A stretch of 64,000 nt of DNA. Source: Grimontia marina. Lineage in GTDB: Bacteria; Pseudomonadota; Gammaproteobacteria; Enterobacterales; Vibrionaceae. The stretch is taken from positions 62,001 through 126,000 of the forward strand of contig NZ_FIZY01000008.1 of assembly GCF_900060185.1 (NCBI RefSeq), written 5' to 3'. The notes below the pieces were generated by a model that saw only the letters and a list, made by a program, of their open reading frames with translations, did no database searches and had not been told where the DNA came from. Below are positions 41,601-47,200 of this stretch, one piece after another; within the stretch, counting starts at the first letter, position 1, and each line of letters starts with the position of its first letter. Both the position numbers and the translations under genes were made by a program.

Positions 41601-44185
41601 TGGAAGGTATTGATACGTTAGCATTGCTGACTGATCACCATCGTCCTAGCCATGTCGATTACCGTGGCGATAACATTCTTTTTGATTTGGACGAAGCCCT
41701 CTCTGCGTCATTGAGAAAACTGGCGGTAGAAAATGAAACGACACTTTACACCGTATTGCTTGCGGGCTTTGCTAACATGCTCAAAACATTGTCTGGCCAG
41801 TCCGACTTTGTTGTAGGCACACCTTCAGACAATCGCGATCACCCGCAGTTGCACAACCTGATCGGTTTCTTCGTAAATACGTTGCCACTTCGCATCTCTG
41901 TTGCGGAAGAAACTTCAGCACGTGCACTCATCGGTGCACTCCACCATACGTTGGGTGAAGCCAAATCACATCAAGCACTGCCGTTTGAAAAATTGGTAAG
42001 CGCGTTAAATGTGCCTCGGGACACATCCAGACATCCGTTGTTCCAAACAATGTTCAGTTTGCAGTCGTTTGGCCGTCATTCAGGAAATCACGGCGACAGT
42101 CAGTTTGGACAAATCATTCCAACAGGTTCATCGACTGAATCGGTCGCCAGATACGATCTAAGCCTGTTCATGGATGACAGCGAATCAGCCATTCAAGGAC
42201 GGTTTAACTTTGCCGAATCGCTTTTCCGCCGCTCGACGGTTGAACACTTCGCACAGCTGTTCGTTGAATCGCTAAAAACCCTCGTTCACAGCCCTGACTC
42301 AAGTTTGTCTCAGCAGGCTGTTTTAACGGGCTCTGACAAAGAGATCGTTTTCCAATATCAGAACGCTTCCGCTAAAACTGAGTACTCTTCTTCGTTGAAA
42401 GCAAGATTCGAAGAAATGGTCGCGGAAAATCCTGACGCCCCTGCAGTGGTTACCCCCGAAGGAACCTTGTCATACGGACAATTGAACGAGAAAGCCAATC
42501 AGTTGGCACATACGTTGATTGAGGCAATGGCATCTGAGAAGCAAGCGTCGAGATTGGTTCCTCTTATGCTTTCACCAGGCGCAGATGTCCTCATCAGCAT
42601 CATTGGCGTGTTGAAAGCAGGTTGTGCCTATGTGCCCGTCTCTCCCGATTATCCGAAAGAGCGAATCGCATTCATTTTGGCGGATACGGGCGCAAGAACC
42701 ATCGTCACTGAGTCATCATTTGAAACGCTGTTGGCGTCAGTGTCAGATTCCACGACGCTCACAACAATCTTGATGGACGACCATCGTCGAGACACTACCT
42801 CTAAGGTAAACCCTGATTGCAGCCTGCAAAGCGATGATCTCGCTTATGTCATTTACACCTCAGGTACCACTGGGAAACCTAAAGGCGTTATGGTCGAACA
42901 CCGCAATGTTGAGAACTACCGTCAGGCTGTCTCTCCATGGATGAGCACCGTGAACAATGTAGATTTCTCTACCAACTACTGCTTCGACTTAACGGTGACG
43001 ACAACACTCATCCCTCTTCTGAGCGGCAAATCAGTTTGTGTCTACACAGGCGATATATTGGACACCAAGGCTTACCAACACCATTTGATGGCCAACCGGA
43101 TTGAGATGGTAAAGACCACGCCAAGTCTGGCAAAAGCCTTGCTAAATGAGTATGACGGACAGCCTCTTTCCGTTCTCATGCTCGGTGGTGAAGCACTTGA
43201 AGCCTCGACGCTGGGGAGCTTATCAGCGACAGCTAAGCTAATTCTCGATGAGTATGGACCAACAGAAACAACCGTTGGCGCGATGATTTCTCAGGTCCAT
43301 CCGAAAAAAGATAAAGGCATCGGGTTTGCGTATCCGAATGTCAGTCTGCATAACCTTTCTCCATCAGGCATGCCTTTGCCAGTCGGTGCAAGGGGCGAAC
43401 TCTATATCGGCGGAGCATCTGTCACCCGAGGCTACTTGAACCAGAAGACGCTGACAGAGAAAAGCTTCTCAATGCATCCTGTTGGTAAGGATGGCGGCAT
43501 GGTCAAGCTCTACAAAACAGGTGATGAGGTTTCTTGGAACAAGGATGGATCGCTGCGTTATCTCGGTCGTGTTGATGAGCAGGTAAAACTGCGTGGTTAT
43601 CGGGTAGAACCTGCTGAGATTTCTGCTCACATACTTGCTCTGAAAGAGGTCGAAGATGCCGTTGTAATGCCTATTGGCAACCCAGCCAGCCATCTCGCGG
43701 CATATATCGTCAAATCGCCAGAAATAGGTTTATCGGAAGATCGCCTAAAACAAGTGCTTCGCGATGCGCTCCCAGAATATATGGTTCCAACATCCTTCGT
43801 GTTTATGGATAACCTGCCAAAAACGGCTAACGGGAAGTTAAACAAGGCGGCTTTACCTCAGCCTTCAAGAATCCAATCCCGAGGCCTGGTGCACCCAGTT
43901 ACAGAAACCGAGAAAAACATCGCGCCTATTTGGCAGACGTTATTGAAATTGGAGGAAGTCTGCATTGAAAGCAACTTCTTTGAACTTGGCGGACATTCAC
44001 TCCTTGCTGTTCAATTGGTCAATGAAATCAACAATGAACTGTCGCTTAGCCTATCGGTTAGAGAGTTCATTGAACGTCAAACCTTGCAGGACGTTGCTAA
44101 ACGGGTCGATGAGCTACAACTGGCAAATGCGTTAGAGCGCGATCTAGACGATCAAGACGTCTTCACGGAAGAAGATTTCTTCTAA
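26612..44185 (+). CDS. Hybrid trans-AT PKS/NRPS megasynthase (KS plus five A domains)
   Basis: A 5857-residue protein. KS: Cys195 in DTACSSS, His328, His368; a flanking linker follows but no acyltransferase, then carrier Ser650. Next come C (HHIIVDG at 834), an eroded A of about 245 residues ending NGKIDRK at 1400, and a C-lobe remnant (about 1420-1620). Then A with code DIYQLGCVW (Gly-like), about 170 residues too long after A8 and without the A10 lysine; carrier Ser2349. Then C (HHIITDL at 2533), A with code DLYDFSLIWK (Cys) split between A2 and A3 by a SAM methyltransferase (ELGCGSG at 3070-3076); carrier Ser3696. Then C (3881), A VDWVTSIADK (beta-Ala), Ser4755. Then C (4932), A DLTKMGEVGK (Asn), Ser5796. 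The acidic tail ends EEDFF. No thioesterase. Confidence 0.93.
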   Translation: MDLNIIDQLGFSDEATNHIEEVNNKDIAVIGLEVVLPHCENKYDYWSLLASGQHGVSDFPSSRRIDTDAYFKFKFPQLTPTYRTGGYLKNVDRFDPAFFGMSPKEAALMDPHQRLFLQTAYHAIEDAGYAGKIRNSETGIYLGYAHDAMYRQYIDDVAPQEKASSTLGNLASLTASRLAYTLNLQGPSMVVDTACSSSLTALHLACQGLRNGDCDTAVVGAVNLMLMPIETGDKIGIESDDGFTRAFSEGSTGTGLGEGVVAIMLKPLAKAVEDQDPIWGVIKGSAINQDGRSAGISAPNGDAQQKVLVKAWRDAGIDPRELSYIEAHGTGTKLGDPIEVAAINGAFKQFTAETDFCQIGSVKTNLGHLDSAAGLAGLVKVLLCLKHEQIVPSLFYSAPNPSIQFDGAVSVATKNQNWAGEQRFAGVSAFGLSGTNCHIVLQAPPAQDISEHLDLTTYPFFLSAKTEASLSLLIGKTAAWLKTHPETRPQDLSYTSMFARAHHEHRFAVTFSTVQSLVQALEEQQNTQEYDRPINADNDDTITRALAHFYTGNTPFSTADYSLSGRCISMPGYAFEPQRCWTTVPETAVNAEPTVTMTESEKPAIVLLDVNVEGGDVSSTSQVVANIWGHTLDIDSLSLDDDYYALGGDSIFALDVQQLVKSELGVSIELHELLDHAVFEAFSALVESRIDEDADTLEHSVDPTDSHQNVPLSFAQKRLWFLEQLEDLGASLNLPTALELKGLLDVDALKKSIEIIVDNHPVLRARFVSEDNSVYQAFDASAAPFERLDVNPNELDITLERLANKRFELEEGSLFSTSLLRIEETHHVLFINCHHIIVDGWSIGLIIQELGKHYASLTQGLSPQQTHTSAFSDYALQQQTLTSTKNEDDFWSQNLKDLPRKPWLPTDYPRPKKQSHAGASLEMMLDEALSEKVKNWSKSQGLTLYMALKAAFDITLSAYSDHTDIIVGTPVSGRESKSGQDWRHTVGLFINNIVLRSQVSPEKNLTTFLSEVKRQCVSSFANQTMPFERLVELLQPERDLSSSPLFQVMFALQNSPVDAVHIDNLTMRALPPLKQTSQYDLTLNLFESGDTISGAFEYCSDLFDEVSIAAFSTLYVDIVSQMVEQTDSTIESLLGWKDVERKSENSKLTGAKPESWSTAVLKAFADNPDAIAFEYADRKVTYQEFVEQASRVAHDLQRENTDVSLTAVIGKTPEDVATGALAISIAGGSMLALDGKESTTYLRNLLKTSGATAVLSNTSLSLFEQLPSHALYSGEGADVEILTNSKALTFEISLWDSRTGEIQTVNQQAFSHWLGQLKSSATVLTGQPWIAAKHDNLDQLILDGLYPVSQGATVVFSDTPASLPPLALTDAIKGALASKLPAYMVPTDLVVLDSLPTTPNGKIDRKALPDMREAMKKTNMSLSLSPSIARWHELLQHAPMLHSLPLSATRSSNSYVPSRLPSKLSKDSIEQLHKLANSHDVDMNWLLLAIQAATIAYRGYETSLVIEATKDGESKPLAFSVEPKCSLIELATELATTWHALPEWDSEQYCEELSLGNKAHHPVYQIGFGDQKSRQTLDLTLVASDDEVTWIFNHAILDVPSVNDLDSTFVQLASQLLLKPTQPTSAYTLIDPLGLEAVQAWNAQTPAAFIGGDLLSLFNRSLHQFGGNTASRFISEHGQASELSYSDLDLRSTTVAKCLIESGVKKGDLVGLYLSHSEQLIIALLGVLKAGAAYVPLDPSHPVSRNALILEDASCKWTLTNTALQEALSASETLTICIDSLPAVDESTTLPTVSHEDLAYVIYTSGSTGKPKGVMISHGAAFNFIKGMHQQLPVSQRNNWLWVTTVSFDIALYEWLGCLSLGHCCVIPSSEVIADTQRLNALIKDEDIGLIQTTPSRWKLLLDNGFEGQTSLLALCGGEALPNDTKSRLIPQVQALWNCYGPTEATVWSLLSKCELEEDVTLGRNLPGYQHFVLSSAGQMLPKGAVGELCIGGASLAEGYFQREELTAKQFVNTEAGFVYRTGDLALLNQDDTISYKGRIDDQVKLRGHRIELGEIASHIKGHDNVEDAVVIARNNVLVAYIVSAGERDDALPLQKAVSDSENGWIHLSDNQAQNIDVNQNHDASFLVTGGLIQSDSVCNLPLRDTAVLLNSTLAGTFSGGIYRLNEADLAWPHMPLGQSLMTHQVNRSPQGVNRIRVGSQSENVVLVKGCDNRPVYSQPYAPSLQKQLDQTKAFLEQREDITSALVCVNGQNQIIAFVAGSDGHLSIDELKTYLFNSVSRQAFPHHIYCVEPTELELHRNHPLDLIEKVMTNRPLSDVETKLKAIWLSVLDVQDISLSDNFFAIGGHSLLAAKVISRITDELGVSTPLKTLFTHPTLAQLADAIESSSRLQGDTETRITAVARDKKLPLSLTQQRLWLIEQIGDRSAGYNVYDGYRLAGSLSETLLKKVISGVIAKHEVFRSRFPTQDGQPYLVIDEVRGFDLPSEECNDETLNALLEKDALAPFDLENGPLFRIRLFKLADDHHVLWINMHHIITDLWSVGLLMEEIINAYKTELAGETADLSPPALQYADYAVWQHEHISSDTFSREVRYWQHQLEALPPLLELPTDHPRPVVQQFNGEKITVRLSPTLTEKVKALCESQETTLFNLLLATYQILLSRYAGSDDIAVASPSAGRVHHDVESMLGFFINTLILRSNVDASLSFNDFLKHVSHTAADAQTHQSVPFEHLVEVLQPERNTSHQPLAQVSMALQNAVSNSLSLNHLALPNLSLSPIEIDASVTKFDLTLWLSDQDQALTAVWEYNTSLFTRESIEEMASHFEMLLESVVSNPASVISELSWLTKQEWQHLVHDWNQTSEDYDRNMTLHGYFETQVALRPEATALVEQGGREVSYKALNEAANQLAHQLRENGITRGSLVPVCLERSADMVAAVMGIVKAGATYVPIEIGSPASRVRNILAQVDKANRQTSMVTCQSQLNSFRHAKWLDGNIDRFIVMDALSRRLPAESDNFTETQAMFDHIAESATDEITAGGFTSIYTGRCFKQHQVDRYRDHVVGLCAPSLNKEAHVLELGCGSGLIAFEIAPLVERYYAIDPSEVTLEANRAKQSDMLPGLSFQQGFAHEELDIPPESLDLILLASTAQFFPGYCYTESVIASLVTLLKPSGKIVFCDLPDLGQKNALEASLVTHHDTDPENTNAAWQQDLEKPLYFHRAFFEELTATIGSLSQPVFTSRENDFDDELQYRFDVVIQKGTESTTDTPLVTTKWHQQQQPSDNLDVTVLPSDSSYIIFTSGTTGTPKGVEMQHQAVFNTLNWVNKTQNVGPSDRLLFVTSLSFDLSVYDIFGMLGAGGSVRIASNDECKDPEQLANILLHEPITFWDSSPAYMKQLMPLMEGLLSQPNTDNTKLRKVFFSGDWIGLALPQHVKQYFPNAKVLGLGGATEAAIWSNFYPIDQIQASWTSIPYGRPISNAQYYVLDSTLSPCPVGVPGDLYIAGDCLAKGYYGDQEMTGKKFIRNPLPGTPSPRLYHTGDRARWMRSESGVLEFLGRQDFQVKLRGFRIELGEVEAKLLANDAIEEVFVHLHRDPEGNEASDCLVAYYICADHASASSDTLRYFLAEHLPEYMIPTHYVEMEAFPVTSNGKLDRSALPEPQSSRDETADIVLPETAHESALLALWQAEFSRSNIGTTDDFFHIGGNSISAVRLIGAIQKNLGVTVPLRAIFEHRSIKAMGSMLSELSEAPEQADTLALIGDPARTHAPLTPAQAGLFFIDQFEKGSSAYHIPTLVKLTPSANINMLQRALERVVERHAILRTRFTLSETQEPVQRITDSVPALTVHHTDEAHTLSQVIHQLTEADFDLTEENPVRLALVKDNDDTYLLMVFHHIAFDGWSADIFLKDLATAYTKLKDGHDSALPQLQASFADYAAWNKAVLENGRMQALEDYWIPQLTGYQNLELSTDYARPTVFDYHGNESAFALSEKDSVALRQLAEAHSVTLNTIMISAFYVALAKLSGQHDIVIGTPSDNRNNGDTQEIIGLFINALPIRFNANEAMTLASLFNQTNATMLDAKTHQDMPFEALTQCLDVTRDTSRHPIFQVMFSVQSFAGNEQAREDLPFEAPPNEIGSLFPQRAKFDLNVFIDDSARALSGELVGASALFSKATLARIVHMYRHVLTHCIAAPQQTIAEIGSLTKEDHQWLSSSAAGAATSRDNTESVISLFEKQCLLTPDAVALYEDNQHVTYRDLNVRVNQLSHLLVQNGITPGDRVGIYLSRSVVSTAAILATLKSGATYVPLDPSYPESRLAFMVEDAQVSAMFVASSLPRLTANENVTHISIDRIDFRTLPTHSVDLSDYSTPLYVLYTSGSTGKPKGVIGTQQGLINRLYWMWEQYPFAENEVNCHKTSLNFVDHAWELFGALLKGVPTLIIHGRDSKDLLTMATKIAQHKVTRLVVVPSLLDAILSLPEHRSADFNSIQCWTSSGEVLQAKTVNAFYQRYPLSTLLNIYGSSEVAADVTCFDTRELIGFDGQVTAVPIGKPITNVSLIVADSQGTPSPVGTVGELYIAGSCLAQGYTQSAATDERFVTLDCHQDRLFKTGDLVKWNIHGSLEFVGRTDFQIKIRGHRIDIADVESNLLAIDGVARSIVTSSEIGGDTSLVAYIVPTSGGDVTPTDIDTLLRARLPDYMVPNFIEILDAMPLTPNGKIDRTALPLPSTRSSVISQQAEAPRTDVEHKIASIWKNMFATEEVCINQSFFAAGGNSISAVKLVAMIEQNLEMTVSLQTLFTNPTIKGIAASVSENRTQAIPVVDTERAPLSFAQERLLFIERLEQGTDAYHLPTLLALAPSVDVSVLSDAITHVVERHQILRTVISSDAAGKDYQRSISKPSLMTEINARDDEDIQELVATFIEKPFDFEHECPLRIAFVRQANQNYVLFVFHHIAVDGWSTDIFMSEISSAYDALLIGEFPTLPSLDIQYADYAAWQRSTMDASAIDEQVSYWKGQVEGIDTLALLTDHHRPSHVDYRGDNILFDLDEALSASLRKLAVENETTLYTVLLAGFANMLKTLSGQSDFVVGTPSDNRDHPQLHNLIGFFVNTLPLRISVAEETSARALIGALHHTLGEAKSHQALPFEKLVSALNVPRDTSRHPLFQTMFSLQSFGRHSGNHGDSQFGQIIPTGSSTESVARYDLSLFMDDSESAIQGRFNFAESLFRRSTVEHFAQLFVESLKTLVHSPDSSLSQQAVLTGSDKEIVFQYQNASAKTEYSSSLKARFEEMVAENPDAPAVVTPEGTLSYGQLNEKANQLAHTLIEAMASEKQASRLVPLMLSPGADVLISIIGVLKAGCAYVPVSPDYPKERIAFILADTGARTIVTESSFETLLASVSDSTTLTTILMDDHRRDTTSKVNPDCSLQSDDLAYVIYTSGTTGKPKGVMVEHRNVENYRQAVSPWMSTVNNVDFSTNYCFDLTVTTTLIPLLSGKSVCVYTGDILDTKAYQHHLMANRIEMVKTTPSLAKALLNEYDGQPLSVLMLGGEALEASTLGSLSATAKLILDEYGPTETTVGAMISQVHPKKDKGIGFAYPNVSLHNLSPSGMPLPVGARGELYIGGASVTRGYLNQKTLTEKSFSMHPVGKDGGMVKLYKTGDEVSWNKDGSLRYLGRVDEQVKLRGYRVEPAEISAHILALKEVEDAVVMPIGNPASHLAAYIVKSPEIGLSEDRLKQVLRDALPEYMVPTSFVFMDNLPKTANGKLNKAALPQPSRIQSRGLVHPVTETEKNIAPIWQTLLKLEEVCIESNFFELGGHSLLAVQLVNEINNELSLSLSVREFIERQTLQDVAKRVDELQLANALERDLDDQDVFTEEDFF
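30085..31490 (+). other. Fossil NRPS module inside the megasynthase
   Basis: Residues about 1158-1626 of the megasynthase. The first half keeps A1 (VTYQEF) and A2-like sequence and the A9-A10 end (PAYMVPT, PNGKIDRKAL). The A3 loop has become SLWDSRTGEIQ, and motifs A5 to A8 (YGPTE, GELYIGG, YRTGD, RxxxQVKIRG) are physically absent. No carrier domain follows. The second half looks like the C-terminal lobe of a condensation domain without the HHxxxDG lobe. The reading frame is intact throughout, so this is decay with a maintained frame and not a frameshift. Confidence 0.8.
32870..33280 (+). other. Insertion in the C-terminal subdomain of the Gly-like A domain
   Basis: In the other A domains here about 130 residues separate the A8 loop from the carrier serine. 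Here it is about 300. The extra segment (about residues 2087-2223, with phrases such as SFLVTGGLIQSD) matches no family I recognise. Inserted methyltransferase, oxidase and monooxygenase domains are known at the A8-A9 site, but this one shows no SAM or flavin motif and is short, so a remnant is possible. After it, the expected A10 NGK is replaced by HRNHPLD. Confidence 0.6.
35500..36430 (+). other. SAM methyltransferase domain interrupting the Cys A domain (A2-A3 site)
   Basis: About 310 residues are inserted between A2 (KAGATYVPIE) and A3 (FTSGTTGTPKG) of the Cys-type adenylation domain. They carry a class I SAM-binding motif VLELGCGSG, an acidic residue ending the next strand (YYAIDPS) and a later SLDLILLAS strand. 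The expected action is methylation of the tethered cysteine on N, S or the alpha carbon; the sequence does not say which. A related fold acts as an epimerase in pyochelin synthetase. Confidence 0.85.
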
Positions 44186-44206
44186 CCGCAGGTTTAAAGG
44201 ATAGTT

Positions 44207-47200
44207 ATGAATATTGCGCAACACATTGAACAATGGCGAAAAGCAGGGATAGTGCTATTCGTCAAGGATGGGAAATTGGGTGCTCGGTCTAAACCGGGTG
44301 CCATGACGCCAGACATTTCGCAACACATAAAGGCGAATAAAGACGCCATCATTCTGTTTTTAGAACAACTTGATACGGAGAAGTTGCTGTCTTTTGACGC
44401 TTCAGATGAGCTGCATGCCGTCGCATCTTTTGCACAGCAACGTTTCTGGTTGCTCCATCAAATTACAGGGGGCAGCCCTCACCACAATATAGCGTTTACA
44501 CTCCCACTGGCCAGCGATACACAACTGCCCTTGGTTAAAGAGGCGATAAGCATTTTGGTCTCGCGACACGCCAGCCTTCGGACATATTTCTACGCCGAGG
44601 AGGATACGCTGTTCCAAAAGATTGATGATCATTGTGTCCCAGGGCTAACCATCAGAACCGTGAGTAATGACACTGCGCTTTTTTCAGCCGTGAATGCTCA
44701 CCATCAAACCACGTTTGACTTATGTCAGGCTCCGCTCATCAACTTGGCATTGTTTAAATCTGACGAAGGTCGAATCCTACTCTCGGTAGTCATGCATCAT
44801 GCCATCGGGGATGACTGGTCAACGGCAATCCTCGGCAAAGAGTTTTTGGCAGCCTACCAAGCATTGGAGAACAACCGTCCTCCTGCCCTGCCTGAGATTA
44901 AGCATACATATGCCGACTACGCGCGCTGGCAACACAAAACGTTTTTTGACAATGGAAAGCCCTCAAAAAGGCTTCAAGAGCATCTTAATTTTTGGCGACA
45001 TGAGCTGGCAGATGCGCCGCGCGCGATACGGTTCCCCGTGGATGAACAAGCAGACAATTATCAATCCTATCAGGGTGAAAGAGCGACCCTCACCGTTCCC
45101 GATGCGTTAAGTCTCAAAGTGCGTAATTACGCAAAGCAAAACGGGGTCAGCATGTTTGAGTTAATGCTGGCGTCACTCAGTGCATTGATGTTTAAGTGGG
45201 CAAACACGCACGATGTTGTCATTGGCTCTGTCGAAGCAGGAAGAGAGCAGCAAGAAGTGATCAATATGATTGGCTGCTTTATCAACTTTCTGGCCATACG
45301 CACGCAATACCAAAACGATGACACTCTCGCTTCACTGCTTAAAAATGTACAAACTACGTTTAGTAAAATACGAAAGCATCAAACGTGTCCCTTTGATTTT
45401 ATTGTTAATGAAATCAACCCAGTACGAGGCGGAAAAAGTCCGCTCTATAACGTTTCTCTTCGTTATCAAAACATCCAGTTGCTGGACACTTCATCCATCA
45501 ATAGCGATACCGCACTGGACGATCTTTTGCCGGATGCCGTTAACGCTCAACTCGACCTAATGTTTTCGTTTATTGATATTGGCGAGAGTACCGCGTTGTG
45601 TTTGGACTACAACACAGCGATGTTTGAGCCAACGTTGGCGAAGGCTCTCCTTGAGGACTACTGGAAGATCATTCTCACTTTCGTCGATAGCGACAACACG
45701 ACAATCAGTAACCTCGCGCTAAGCAATAAATTACTGGCCTACTCAGAGCCATCAACCTATCTTCTGGGTAATTTTTCCGTTGAACCGATGCAACCTTCAC
45801 TCGCGTTTTGGCACGATAAACTCGATTTTGTGCATCAATGGAAATTTGGACCTTTCAATCAGATACAACAAGAGTTGCTAAACCTAAATAGCGCGTTGTA
45901 CTCAGACTTGACGGCAAACAGTGCCATTTTACTTAATTGGGAGAGCTGGCTCGTGGGCGGCCAACCGCTAGAGTTTGCTCAAACACAGAGCAGGCAGCTT
46001 CTCCAAATCATCACCCAGCAGGCAAAGCACTTAAAGCCTTGTCATATTGTATTTGGCCCACTGTCATCAAAAGTGGCTGAGGCATACAGTCAGCAGATTG
46101 CTGAGCTCGAAAACGAGTTCGTCAGCCAATTGGCAAACATTCGTCACATTTCGGTCACCCCAAATTCAACGTTATCAGCGTTATATCCTGTCAGTAATGC
46201 GTTTGATGAAGACAGCTTCAAGTCCGCCAACATCGCCTACACACCCGAAGGCTATGCCGCGCTTTCAACGACTATCATTCGAACCTTGTACCGTCCGAAA
46301 AAGGAACAAACCAAAGTTCTGGTTTTAGATTGTGACAATACTCTCTGGCAAGGTGTTGTAGGAGAGATTGGCGCAGAAAAACTTGCGGTCACCGAACCGT
46401 TTAAAGCGATTCAAACACTGGCATTATCGCTGAAAAAGAAAGGTGTTCTTCTCGCTTTATGCAGCAAGAACGAAGAAATGGACGTGTGGAATGCCTTTGA
46501 CCACACACCCGACATGCTTCTGGTCAAAGAGGACATTACCACTACCCGAATTAACTGGGCATCTAAGTCCGAAAACATCCGCGCTATCGCGGCTGAACTC
46601 AACCTTGGTTTAGACAGTTTTGTATTTATTGATGACGACCCAGTGCAGTGTGCTGAAGTCACCGCAAACTGCCCAGAAGTCCTCGTTTTGCAAAGACCCA
46701 AGCTGGACACCATTTCAACGTGGCTCGCCCATTTATGGGTATTTGATGCCGCATTGTCTGATGAACTCGCGTCTGATCGCACCACACAATACAAACAAAA
46801 CCAGAAACGAAACAAATATAAAGCAGCGGCAAAAACCTTCGCGGAATATCTCGCGTCACTGAACACTGTTATCACTTTCTCGCCAATCGAAGAAGGTAAT
46901 TTGCCACGCGTGTCGGAGTTGAGTCTGAGAACGAACCAGTTTAACACCAGCTTACGACGATATGACGAAGCAACATTGGCAAAACGCTTCAACAGCAATC
47001 AGCTAAAAGGGTTTGTTGTCAGAGTCTCCGACATATTTGGCGATCTTGGCATTGTTGGTGCAGTTCTTTGGGAGAAACAAGACACCCAGTTTTGCCTCGA
47101 CAGCTTCCTGCTCAGTTGTCGTGCTATGGGCCGTGGCGTCGAGCACAAAATGATGGCGTACTTTGGTGCCATCGCCGGCCACCACACATGCACTATTCCC

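Noticed and set aside
46411-46998. A 195-residue open frame antisense to the FkbH domain
   Set aside because: It lies wholly within the FkbH coding sequence on the other strand, has no recognisable motif, and the sense frame shows clear catalytic residues.
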